64,000 nucleotides of DNA from Thelephora terrestris. Its lineage: Eukaryota > Basidiomycota > Agaricomycetes > Thelephorales > Thelephoraceae. A model generated the notes under the pieces. It was not told the DNA's origin and made no database searches. It saw only the letters and a list, made by a program, of their open reading frames with translations. This document shows positions 23,385 through 32,126 of the stretch, one piece after another; position 1 is the stretch's first letter, and each line of letters opens with the position of its first letter. The position numbers were made by a program, and so were the translations under genes. The stretch lies in contig WIUZ02000020.1 in NCBI GenBank assembly GCA_015956445.1, positions 620,001-684,000 on the forward strand, written 5' to 3'.

Positions 23385-25579
23385 TCACGCCCGTGCCAAC
23401 GCAAGGCGGAGCCTCTCCAACACCATCTGAAGATTCCCAAAATCATGTTCCTTTTTCATAACCTGCCCTCTTCGCACGCCGGGGGCGAACCCTCCTTTGG
23501 GGTTAAGACAAGCAGAGTAAGTCGCTTCCCCGTCTCCACCAACCATATCAAAATCAACGAGCAGAATCCGACCACCCGATTCCGGCAAATACAGCAAATT
23601 CGGTTCTCGAAGGTCACCAAAAACCAATTGTTGTTCATGAAGCAAACGGAGAGCCTTGTGAACTTCCTGCTGGACAATTTGGGGTAGGTTCGGTGGAAGG
23701 GGGGGGCCATAATCATAGACCTTTGTGTCGGCAGAACGACCCCTCGACTCCGGGATGTACTCCATAACGACCATATACATGTCACCGATGACACGCGCAC
23801 AAAAGTGGAGAGCTGGCGCCAGCGGTGGCTTCTGACTGGCGAGCAAGCGATGAGCGGCTTCGTTGTAATTGGGAGCAAATTTGACGAAGACTTCGTGAGT
23901 GGATTCCTCAGCATCTCCCTGAGTGGATCCCTCAACCTCTCCCTGGGCGGATCCCTCGACCTCTCCCTGAGTGGATCCCTCAATCTCTCCCTGGGCGGAT
24001 CCCTCGACCTCTCCCTCAGTGGATCCCTTAGCCTGAGTCGAAGTCTTGACCTGCATCCGCGCGAGGTACATCGCGTGGGGTTCATTATCTTCGTCGATCT
24101 CTAAGAGTGGCTTCCCAGTAACGCGATCGACTTTGGCAAAGAACTCGAGTTTCGGGATGGACTGGGTCTTGGATGGATAGATTGTGGGGCGTGGCCACAG
24201 TGCTACCGTTTGTGGGGGGAGTGAGCGAGAGCCGAGCAGTAGTCCTGAGTACAGGCCGATGAGGCGTCCCATAGCTTGATTTATCGCCATGAACACCCGC
24301 CCAACGCGCAAGACATTAGCTGACCCGTGGGGCCCGAGCCGAAGCGTGACGGAGAGCAGCTCTTCGGCGTATACTTTGTTGGTGAAAATGGCGGCTGACA
24401 CGACGAGGCGATTCCCCGCGACAGCTAGTAGAATGGCAGGTAGGTTGGATCGCTCTCGGTATGGAGCATACTGTGTGATGTGATTCAGAGGCAAATTGGA
24501 TGAGGGAACGGGGTCGAACAGACCTTGTCTTGGGCAACGATCTTTCCATACGAGACTAGACCCTGTAGAAATGGGTCACCGCCGAGCCCTTGTTCATTCT
24601 TCAACTCAAAGATCAGATAGGTAAAAATGTCCCTCGTCCAAGCACCGTCTATCTTGGCTTTTCCACCTTCAGTCAGCTCCTGCCACTGGGCATCGCCTGG
24701 AAGGAGATGTCCCAGGATGGGTTTCAAGGCTGCTTCCCTGGCGTGTTCGTTGTCGTGAAAATCAGCAGACTGGGCAACAAAGTCAAAGGCATTATCCAAC
24801 GTGCTAGGATCCGGGGTAAGCAACTCGAGGTGGTCGAGTTGGTGTTTCAAAAGCGCCAGCGGCGGACTGAAAAGGGCTACGGGTGGACCAAAGCGGTGGC
24901 AAGGTCTTCCATATCGTGGTCCGTTAGGGTCATTCGAGATTTCCTTGACTGCAGCGGGGTTCTTGATGCAATCAGATGGTGAAGTGCCCCGTTGGATGCC
25001 CTTGAATGTTGCATTTCGCGCTGTAGGAAACGAACATAGGTATCCAGGAATACAAGGTTGGAAAAACTCTCACCCTTGACGTACTTGAATTCACCCACGG
25101 TCCCATGCGAAGCTTCGGTGACTGTGGGACGACCAGTTAGAGAGGGACTCAGGTTCGAATGTGGAGACGCACTGTCTGGGGTAACGACCACAATGTCAAC
25201 CATCTTAAGCGATTTGACATGTGGGCCTTGAGGAAATGATTCCACTATAGCATCGCGCCTGGAAATCTGGGCGTCTTCGGCTGCCCGGTTGATCCACTCG
25301 TAGATTTTTTGCGTGGAGCCATCGCACACGTCTGCTTGGCTGAGGTCACTGGCCTGTAATTGTGGTCAGAGGTATGCACCGCTTATTGACAGACAAGCTG
25401 CTTGCCTTCCAGAGGGTGGCCTTTTTGAAATCTTCAATATACTCTGGATCTGTATATTCTTTTTCAAGCTGGTCAAGGATATCTCTCCGATCCGTCTCTG
25501 CATCTACTCTGCATCGGCAGCAGCGGTCTTCTTGGTTAAGTGATGGATGAGGGTAGGCGACGATGTAAGTTACGGTCAT
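23385..25579 (-). CDS. Crinkler-like protein with C-terminal kinase-like domain, copy 1
   Basis: Exons from ATG 25579 give a short N-terminal header (MTVTYIVAYPHP..., ending IEDFKKATLWKASDLSQADV) resembling the ubiquitin-like header of CRN proteins with its LWK motif. A middle region with the basidiomycete signature GDPFLQGLVSYGK, SNLPAILLAVAGNRLVVSAA follows, then a kinase-like lobe. The lobe has VFVKFAPNYNEAAH (ATP-site lysine), ALHFCARVIGDMYMVVMEYI, the catalytic loop FGDLREPNLL and the metal-binding LLVDFDMVG. The HRD motif is replaced by FGD with Arg, as is common in this fungal group. The intron after TLWK uses a GC donor. A 24-bp minisatellite lies in frame before VFVKF. CRN-type proteins are known as host- or competitor-directed effectors; that role is only inferred. 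The crinkler label is moderately sure, the kinase-like fold more so. Confidence 0.7.
23897..24028 (+). repeat. In-frame 24-bp minisatellite in kinase copy 1
   Basis: Five full 24-bp units starting at 23897, 23921, 23945, 23969 and 23993, plus a partial one, follow the pattern GAGTGGATCCCTCAACCTCT plus CCCT and alternate with a GGGCGG-starting variant. On the coding (minus) strand each unit adds eight residues of the type GSTQGEVE or GSAQGEVE. The paralog at 37.8 kb has only the residual AKGSTHE at the same point, so the array expanded after the duplication, or was lost in copy 2. Confidence 0.85.
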
Positions 25580-25639
25580 GGTTGAAGCTGAGCGTGATTC
25601 AGCGGGTCACGTGAACACTACTCACTCGATCCGTCGGGC

Positions 25640-25715
25640 CAGGGGCCATGCCATCCAGATGTCGCTCATCCAACTCTCAAGCGGGTGTCCTATCCCTGTG
25701 CTTCCAAGAGGGTTC
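25640..25715 (+). repeat. 77-bp direct repeat, copy 2, interrupted by copia LTR
   Basis: This block matches 22376-22452. Its right edge at GAGGGTTC coincides with the first bases (TGTCATGA) of the copia LTR, which places the left end of that element at about 25716. Confidence 0.75.
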
Positions 25716-26040
25716 TGTCATGATATTTTTCTTTTATTTTCTTGTTTCAAGTCGACCCACTTCGATCCGATCCGCTCTCGCCCTTATGCGATTCACATTC
25801 ACTTCTACTTTGTTCTCGCGCCTTATGTTTGACACTTTTTGTCTCTATGATTGAGACCCGCACATCTTGTCTTCACTGCTTCCTTTTGTCCTTGTTTGAT
25901 ATAAGATGTAGCCTGTATTTTCTTATTTCCCTCAGTGTTCGCTCCTCCACTTCGCGCACTGAGCTCGTCTGTCTACTTGCTTTCTAGTTATCTAGCTCGC
26001 GCTATTGCGCACCTGTTGGATTTTACTCCCCGATCACTCA
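25716..26040 (+). repeat. Copia 5' LTR (inferred ends)
   Basis: The boundary starts TGTCATGATA where the direct-repeat homology ends, and ends CACTCA 15 bp before the primer-binding site, giving TG...CA ends and 325 bp. The right LTR is absent, so the ends cannot be confirmed by comparison. The interior is CT-rich with a GATATAAG near 25897 that could serve as TATA box. Confidence 0.65.
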
Positions 26041-26055
26041 ATTATCCGGCTCGAT

Positions 26056-26068
26056 AGGTTATGAGCCC
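26056..26068 (+). promoter_or_regulatory. Primer-binding site, initiator tRNA-Met half
   Basis: AGGTTATGAGCCC is complementary to the anticodon stem-loop of initiator tRNA-Met, whose loop carries CTCATAA. This is the half-tRNA priming known from Drosophila copia and fungal relatives, rather than priming by the tRNA 3' end. The gag start codon ATG at 26061 lies inside the site. Confidence 0.75.
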
Positions 26069-26789
26069 GGCTGACATGTCATCCACATCTTATCCCGCTA
26101 CTTCCCAAACCACGACGACTATCCCCAAACTTGCCGTCAATGGTTCTAACTGGATCGTCTGGAAGAACCGCACCCTGATCTTGATCCATGCGAAGAAGCT
26201 ATCCCATTTGTTGGATGACTCCGTCGCACGTCCCGTCAAACCGGAACCCCTTGGTGACAATCCAACCACCGAGGAAACTGATACGTTCGCTACTGCTTCC
26301 GAGAAATATCAGGAATTTGACCAGTCGGACGCCGAAGTCAAGCACTTCATCACCTCGACCATTCCTGATTCACTCTTTATCAAAACCATCAACTGTACCA
26401 CCGCAAGCAGTCTCTGGAAAGTGATTTGCACCGAACACGAGGCGAAAACCAAACGATTTGCTGTTGAGATGTATCACAACCTCCACAATCAACGCTGTTC
26501 GGAAATGGATGACATCAGAGAACACTTCACAAAGATGATCAAACTTCGTGAGGAACTGGCCGCAACAGGGAAGCTCATTGAGGAAATTGACTTCACATCA
26601 ATTATCACAAACTCCCTCCCTCCCTCCTACGACAACATCATCTCCGCTGCCTATTCCGCCGCCATCGCTGTTAGCAAGGAAGTCACCACCGATCTCCTTG
26701 TCTCTGTTGTCCAGGAAGAACAGTCCCGTCGCCAGATTTTGAACGGAACTTATTATACCTCCACCGCTCTCTTCTCTAACCCTCAGTGA
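26061..26789 (+). CDS. gag: Copia Gag (UBN2-type), ends at in-frame UGA
   Basis: The frame opens MSPADMSSTSYPATSQ and contains the Ty1/copia Gag features: KLAVNGSNWIVWKNRTLILI near the N-terminus, TASSLWKVICTEHEAKT, a helical segment around HFTKMIKLREELA, and SLPPSYDNIISA. It stops at TGA 26787-26789 before a zinc knuckle. After that codon the same reading frame stays open into pol, so a single stop separates Gag from the knuckle and protease. Either a point mutation or programmed readthrough could explain this. Confidence 0.85.
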   Translation: MSPADMSSTSYPATSQTTTTIPKLAVNGSNWIVWKNRTLILIHAKKLSHLLDDSVARPVKPEPLGDNPTTEETDTFATASEKYQEFDQSDAEVKHFITSTIPDSLFIKTINCTTASSLWKVICTEHEAKTKRFAVEMYHNLHNQRCSEMDDIREHFTKMIKLREELAATGKLIEEIDFTSIITNSLPPSYDNIISAAYSAAIAVSKEVTTDLLVSVVQEEQSRRQILNGTYYTSTALFSNPQ

Positions 26790-29040
26790 CTGTCGTCGAG
26801 GGGCAATAATCAGAGGAAGGCCAAAAAGCCAGACATCTGCACCAACCAGAAGTGCCACTACCGCCACAACCACGAGTTTGTCGAGTGTCGATCGGTTGGT
26901 AGGCCGCTTTACGGGCAGAACCCACCCTCTTATTACCAGGCGAACAGCCAATCTAGTGGACAGAGGAGAAGTAGAAGCCAGGAAGGAAGGAACACTCAGC
27001 AGGTCATGCGGGCGAATGTTGTTCACGAGGAAGAGGACGTCTCTGAAGAGCACGCCTTTACCGTGGCTACCTCCTTGAGTGTCACTGACGCTGGTCTTTG
27101 CACCGCCAGCCCACTCGAATGCATCAAAATCTACGACAGCAGTGCCAGCTGCCATATGTCTCCCTATCGTGAGGCCTTCACTGACTTCTGTCCCATCAAC
27201 CCTCGGCCGATCTCAGGTGCCGACTCCCGAACGTTTGAAGCCATTGGCAAGGGATCCATTCAGATCGCCATACCGAACGGCAACGACTCTACCACTGTTA
27301 CCCTCCGTGACGTTCTGTATGCACCGACCATTGGGTTCACTTTGATCTCCCTGAGTCGTGCTGATAGGGCTGGCTACTCTACCCTCATTCGGGATGGGGA
27401 TCTCTACATCCTGGATCAGGGGAATGACGATGCTGTCATTGGCAGGGTTCCCACTCGAAACGGCCTCTGGAGTATTAAGAGAACGACCAAAGCCCTGGAG
27501 AATGGCGTAAGCCTGCTCCCAGGCACTCACGCACTTACGGCCGTCTCACTGATGGACCTGCACCGTTGCCTTGGCCACATTTCTCCTGCCGCCGTCATCA
27601 ACCTCGTAGACAAGAATATCCTCACGGGTGTAACGCTTCAAGATCGCAACGTTGAATTTTGCAAAGTCTGTGCACTTGCAAAAATCAGACGTCACCCCTT
27701 CCCGAAGTTGCGCGCACATCCTGCTCAGGAAATCGGCGACGTCATCCACTCTGATCTATGGGGACCCGCGCAGGTCACCGCGCTCGGAGGTAGTCACTAC
27801 GCGATCACGTTCATCGACGAATGTTCCCGTTTTGGGATTGTTGGGTTCCTACGTGCCAAAGACAAGTCTTTTAAGGAGTACAAGCACTTTGAGTCTTGGC
27901 TCCTGGTCCAATTTGATCGACGCGTCAGGTGCCTGCAGTCTGATCGAGGGGGCGAGGACACGAGCAACAAATTCACCGAGTATCTCCGTGAGCGAGGGAC
28001 CGTTCGACGGCTGACTGTGCATGACTCTCCGCAGTCGAACGGGATCGCTGAGCGCTGCAATGGCGTCTTGGTTGCACACGCTCGTGCTCTACTCATTGAC
28101 TCGGGGCTGCCGAAGTTCCTTTGGAAGGAGGCCATGCAATTCTCCATGTGGATCAGGAATCGAACCACAACCCACCACTTGGATGGACGCACTCCCTATG
28201 AGGTCCTTTATGGTGCTAAACCGGAGATAGGTGGGATTCATTTGTGGGGATCACGAGTTTGGGTTTGCAGCCTCACAGCCGGGAAGCTTGACCCGAGGGG
28301 GCGAGAAGGACACTTTGTTGGCTATGACGATGAAAGCAAAGGCTGCCGTATCTACTGGACCGACTCTCGCACGATCGGTGTCGAACGCGACCTCATCTTC
28401 GAGGACAGACCGACGGATAACGAAGTTGTCTTCCTACCTGAGGCGTCCACCACGAAGAACCAACCGAAACCTGTCCAACCTCCTTCAAACCACCGCAACC
28501 CCTCTCCATCTGAAGCTCTAAACGACATCTCCCCCACCAATATCCCACTTCCATCAGATGAGGACGAGACCGAGGACACTGCCCAGGATCACGATCACGA
28601 GGGCCCCACGCAGATCACCGCGCCAGCTCCCGCATCCGACGAGTCCATCCAAAGTGTCACTCCCTCTGTCAGGCAATCCTCGCGAGTCCGGAGGCCGACC
28701 AAACGTTATGTTTCGACTGAAACGGACGACACTACGACTCGAGGAAAGCTAAGGCCTCCGAAAGGTTCTCGGGCACCGCCTGGACTTACGGTCATCAACG
28801 AGGAGGACGAGACACTGACGTCACTCAATCCCGAGATCCGTGCTATTGAATCTGCAATGGCCGTTCAGATCAAAGACGGAACACCTGATGATGATCCGAA
28901 GACCTTGGCGCAGGCCATGGCTCGTCCTGACTGGCCGGAATGGGAGAAAGCTATGGAAGAGGAGATGTCACTCATGAGGAAGTACAGCGTCTGGGACATT
29001 GTCGCTGAACCTGCTGATGCCAACATCGTTGGGAGCCGCT
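26790..29040 (+). pseudogene. pol: Copia pol 5' part: zinc knuckle, protease, integrase, start of RT
   Basis: In frame with gag across the stop, this reads a variant zinc knuckle (C-x4-C-x5-H-x4-C, from CTNQKC), the aspartic protease motif IYDSSASCHMS (DSSAS in place of DSGAS/T), the GAG-pre-integrase HRCLGH...C-x2-C finger, and the integrase core: HSDLWGP, LQSDRGGE and SNGIAERCNG, that is D, D and E. A Ser/Pro-rich linker and the start of RT (WPEWEKAMEEEMSLMRKYSV) follow. The frame then runs into the inserted element at 29041. A methionine at 27006 begins the longest stop-free part after the knuckle, but it is not a real start. Confidence 0.88.
29036..29040. repeat. Target-site duplication CCGCT, left
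   Basis: CCGCT directly precedes the left end TGTCAGGG and is repeated at 31347-31351 after the right end GTGACA. Removing the element plus one copy restores the copia reading frame (S-R-W-V-F-R-I-K). Confidence 0.95.
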
Positions 29041-29060
29041 TGTCAGGGTTGTGGGCCTGC

Positions 29061-29684
29061 TTACTGTTTATGGGGCGCTAGAGGATTAGCGGACGGATGA
29101 GGGGTGTCGGGTCTAGTTTTGAAGGGGGTTCCGGGTGTGGAGACGAGGGGAGGAGGAATATCCAGAGAGAGGGGTGACTCCGTCTGATAAGGGTGAACGG
29201 GTGAGTGGTAGTCTTGGCAGAACTGATTGAGTTGCTGCACAAAAGGTTCGAAGTCTTGATCGCTAAGGCGTTCGAAGTTGACGAGGTATTCTATAACCGA
29301 ATAAGGTAATTCAGTTGGGATCTCCCACCAAAGGACAATGATAGCGGGGGAATGGGTGTGGATGTTAGTGGTAAGATGAATACGTGGGGAGGGAAAGTAG
29401 AAAGCTGGGCTGATACTGAAGTAGACGGTCGCAAGGACGCTCTCAGTGAGATCCGAATTCCAAAGGAATTGATGATCTGCTCCTAGGAGAAATGGGGGAG
29501 TTGTGACTCCAGCGTCGAGAGCTGCAAAGGGTCGATAGTAAGGAAAATGGGTGAGTAAACCGGTGGTTCGGTTTACTTGAAGACTCCTGATGAGTTTATA
29601 CTCCCAGATAGATCTCCTGGCGTCAGGGACAACTGGTCGCTGGACTGGGCTTGTAGAGGGGAAGGGATTGGGAGCACTGAACAT
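29061..29684 (-). CDS. TGTCA element gene A (207 aa), copy 1
   Basis: The product is not recognised. The 207-residue frame starts MFSAPNPFPSTSPVQ and contains a conserved core: RRSIWEYKLIRSLQVN, HFPYYRPF, LLGADHQFLWNSDLTESVL, IVLWWEIPTELPY and FEPFVQQLNQFCQDYHSP. The C-terminal 40 residues are Pro/Thr-rich. The protein is likely soluble: no signal peptide and no membrane segment. The copy at 33466-34089 is the same length with 17 substitutions, mostly conservative (I/V, R/K, E/D), and no gap or stop. This suggests selection on the protein before or between insertions. A TATA box lies about 145 bp upstream. The frame ends 20 bp from the element terminus. Confidence 0.75.
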   Translation of the reverse strand: MFSAPNPFPSTSPVQRPVVPDARRSIWEYKLIRSLQVNRTTGLLTHFPYYRPFAALDAGVTTPPFLLGADHQFLWNSDLTESVLATVYFSISPAFYFPSPRIHLTTNIHTHSPAIIVLWWEIPTELPYSVIEYLVNFERLSDQDFEPFVQQLNQFCQDYHSPVHPYQTESPLSLDIPPPLVSTPGTPFKTRPDTPHPSANPLAPHKQ

Positions 29685-29828
29685 ACACTAGCAGGAGGAT
29701 TCCTGCTGAAATGAGTTAGAAAAGGCAAGGCGTGAGGAGAATTCCTCAGCTTACTTTTATTCAAGTTGTGGGTAGAGGAGTACAGAAGAGATTGAGAATG
29801 GGGAAGAGAAAGGAGCGAACGCCCTTCC

Positions 29829-29836
29829 TTATATAC
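29829..29836 (-). promoter_or_regulatory. TATA box of gene A, copy 1
   Basis: On the minus strand GGGTATATAAGGAAGG precedes the gene A start by about 145 bp. The same sequence stands at the same distance in copy 2 (about 34238-34245). Confidence 0.6.
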
Positions 29837-29999
29837 CCAATCCTTTACAGGAGTCACTATTTTACAATGAGTCAAACATGAGTCAACATGGTCTGTGCGT
29901 AGTTTAGGGTAGGTTGGACGAGTTAGGGGAGTGGGACTTTGGAACGACAAATGACGAAATGAAATAAGGGAACAATAGTGACGGGGTCATTAGGAGCAT

Positions 30000-30140
30000 A
30001 ATGGGGATTTCTCTCGATCGACGGTGGTAATAGAAGACTGGTGGGGATTTCTCGCGATCGGTGGGAACTTCTCTCGTTTCACGGTAGCAATAGAAGATGG
30101 ATGGGGATTTCCCATGATCAATGGGGACTTTCTGAATTGA
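30000..30140. repeat. Imperfect ~63-bp repeats in element centre, copy 1
   Basis: Repeated TGGGGATTTCTC and GGTAGCAATAGAAG motifs lie between the two promoters. The same motifs occur at about 35405-35555 in copy 2, where two units of GGTAGTAATAGAAGC...GGTGGGGATTTCTC are clear. They may be subterminal-type binding sites moved to the centre, or regulatory repeats. Confidence 0.65.
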
Positions 30141-30240
30141 TGGGATCGCGATTGGGGCTGAGGGTTCGTTTATCCTAATGAGGATGTTAATGGATAATAG
30201 GTTATTGTTTTCCCCTTTTGGTTTTCTTTGAGTCAGGATG

Positions 30241-30247
30241 TATTTAA
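30241..30247 (+). promoter_or_regulatory. TATA-like box of gene B, copy 1
   Basis: TATTTAA stands 97 bp upstream of the gene B start. In copy 2 the same TATTTAA stands 101 bp upstream (35657). Confidence 0.55.
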
Positions 30248-30337
30248 GTCAGGGGGATTAATGATCGTTCCCCTCATCGTCTCTTCTCCACTCCCACCAA
30301 ATCGACCACTACTCTCTCCCATACATCTTATCTTACC

Positions 30338-31241
30338 ATGTCTGCCTTCGTCGCCAGCAACGCCGTGCTTAACGCTGCCGCCACTCCCTTTACTCCGTCC
30401 TTTGAGACGGATGCTCCTTACAATGTGGAGCAACACTTGTACGACACCCCCGCCAACATCGCCCATGACAATCAGGTGGCGGTAGGCTTCTTGACCGCTC
30501 ACAACGCTCCTGCCGAATTCTGGGAACAGGCCGGGTATGAAGACCCCCGACTTGCTAGACCTCAGGTTGAGGCTAGGCACCCTGGAGCCGTCCTTCTGTT
30601 GGACGCCATGGAGAGGGAGCGGGAGGACCGGATTGCGAAATTGGAGAAGCGCGTGGATCTCATGTACGTCATCATGAATAGCTTGAATGATGACTTCTCT
30701 CACTTTGCTTTGGAACATTGGGGACCTTTCCAGGCATCTCTCTTCCGATACTTCGGACATCAATGCCACGGGGCTTATTGCACCGACCCCCCTTGCAAGT
30801 CCCCAGTCATCCCTTTGCCACCGCCAGGATCAGGGCGTTCCTCTCCCTCCATCCCCTCCCTGGAGTCCTGCCCCAGTTCGCCAGATGGTGGAGAGGTCCC
30901 AGAAGAAGAAGACCCGCAAGAGTCCGATGACTCGTTCTGGTCAACGTTGTTGTCCCTCCGACAAGTCACGTCAGGTCCGGATGAAGTTGAAGGTGGAAGT
31001 GGCGGGTCTCCAAGACCGCTATGGGTTCGCATTAGTGAGCGCAGCCTTGTCGGACGTGAAGCGAGAGATGCATGATAGTTTGTATCATGATGTGTTGGGG
31101 TGTCGGGACTGTTGGCAGGATCCGGTGACGCTGGCGTATTTGTATTGTCCTGAGAGTATACACAACCCTCATCATTTTGCTCACCGTTGCCCGTTTGCTC
31201 AGGACTGTGCTTGTGACGTAGATCCGTTTGTCTTGGTTTAG
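30338..31241 (+). CDS. TGTCA element gene B, copy 1 (frame change near 30.9-31.0 kb)
   Basis: The product is not recognised. From ATG 30338 it reads MSAFVASNAVLNAAATPF, then a helical part with AHNAPAEFWEQAGYEDP and REDRIAKLEKRVDLMYVIM, a possible short coiled coil, and a Cys/His patch GHQCHGAYCTDPPC, followed by a Pro/Ser-rich acidic linker. The first frame would stop at 31075. The other frame, open to 31241, gives VEVAGLQDRYGFALVSAAL, LGCRDCWQDPVTLAYLYCP and HRCPFAQDCACDVDPF, a second Cys-rich, possibly zinc-binding segment. Comparing the two element copies, the changes after about 30970 are almost all synonymous in this second frame and not in the first. So the real protein changes frame there, through a short intron (AG at 30977 is a candidate acceptor) or frameshifting. 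Confidence 0.7.
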
Positions 31242-31346
31242 ATTTGCGATCGTTACTAGCTCCATTTGTACTTCTAGTAGTTCGAATAAGACCAATGTCT
31301 TTGATTATCTGTGCAATCTTGGCTACCATGTCACGCGTTCGTGACA

Positions 31347-31351
31347 CCGCT
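31347..31351. repeat. Target-site duplication CCGCT, right
   Basis: CCGCT follows the right end GTGACA and matches 29036-29040. Confidence 0.95.
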
Positions 31352-32126
31352 GGGTTTTCCGCATCAAGCGAGACTCGAATGGGAAGATCCTTAAGTATCG
31401 GGCCCGGCTCGTTGCTCAAGGCTTTACCCAGATGTACGGTGTCGATTTCCAGGACACCTTTGCTCCTGTCGCTCGACTATCCTCCATACGTACGGTCATC
31501 GCCCTTGCTGCATCCGAAGATTGGGAACTGCATCAGATGGACGTCAAGTCGGCGTACCTGAACAGCCCTATCGACACTCCCGTCTATATGCGCCTTCCTC
31601 CCGGATACACCCAAAAAGGAAAGGTAGCTAAAGTCAATTGGGGTCTCTACGGATTACGCCAGAGCGGTAACTTATGGCATAAAACTCTCTCTTCTGCTTT
31701 CGACAATCTGGGCCTAACTCGATCCGCCGTGGACCACGGAGTGTTCTTCTCACATGACAACGGTGGGACGACCATTGTCTGCTCTTCCACTGACGACTTT
31801 GCGATCGCTGCCACCCCCGTTGCACGGATGACCCAGTTCAAGGCGGCTCTCGGGAAGCACTTCGAGATGTCCGATCTAGGGGAACTAGCCTGGATTCTCG
31901 GGATAAAAGTTGACCGTGATAGGGAATTGAGAACAATCTCGCTGTCTCAGACGGCCTATATCGACTCTCTCATCAAACGGTTCAACCTTGTTGATGCACC
32001 TCCTCTCACGATGCCAATCGACCCACACGCCCTTCTTACGACGAACCAGTCCCCATCCACTCCTAACCAGTTCGAGGAAATGAAGAATGTGCCGTATCAC
32101 GAGGCTGTAGGATCTCTCATGTACGC
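31352..32126 (+). pseudogene. pol: Copia pol 3' part: reverse transcriptase, truncated
   Basis: The RT resumes exactly in frame after the insertion: WVFRIKRDSNGK, YRARLVAQGFTQMYGVDF, DTFAPVARLSSIRTVIALAA, QMDVKSAYLNSPI, VYMRLPPGY, NWGLYGLRQSGNLWH, the catalytic STDDFAIA (STDD at the YVDD position), LGELAWILGIKV and VPYHEAVGSLMYAV. The coding match stops at about 32126. The following bases (TGTCGGGTTCG) are unrelated and run to a chance stop. The end of RT, all of RNase H and the 3' LTR are missing. Confidence 0.88.

Larger units (their letters stand above)
29041..31346. mobile_element. Two-gene TGTCA element, copy 1 (2306 bp)
   Basis: Copy 1 starts TGTCAGGGTTGT and ends CGCGTTCGTGACA. The five terminal bases are inverted repeats (TGTCA/TGACA). 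A 5-bp CCGCT duplication flanks it in the copia RT. It holds two divergent genes: a 207-codon one on the minus strand ending 20 bp from the left end, and one on the plus strand ending 105 bp from the right end, with both promoters between. No transposase, integrase or RT motif is visible in either. The second copy at 33.4 kb has the same ends and gene order. TG...CA ends and 5-bp duplications are typical of retroviral-type integrase, so it could also be a solo LTR or a non-autonomous element moved in trans. Confidence 0.9.
25716..32126 (+). mobile_element. Ty1/copia retrotransposon, interrupted and 3'-truncated
   Basis: In plus orientation the element shows a 5' LTR, a half-tRNA primer-binding site, gag, protease, integrase and the first part of reverse transcriptase. 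It is broken at 29040/31352 by a 2306-bp two-gene element with a CCGCT target duplication, and its RT stops at about 32126 where unrelated DNA begins. RNase H and the 3' LTR are not found anywhere in the window. Domain order protease-integrase-RT is the copia order, distinct from gypsy. The element cannot be autonomous in its present state. Confidence 0.9.

Noticed and set aside
24289-24483. Plus-strand frames opposite the two kinase genes (also 38625-38819) that are conserved between copies
   Set aside because: They are antisense to conserved kinase exons, so their conservation follows from the coding strand.
30338-31075. Gene B as a simple 245-residue protein in one frame
   Set aside because: The pattern of synonymous changes between the two copies shows that the other frame is constrained at the 3' end.
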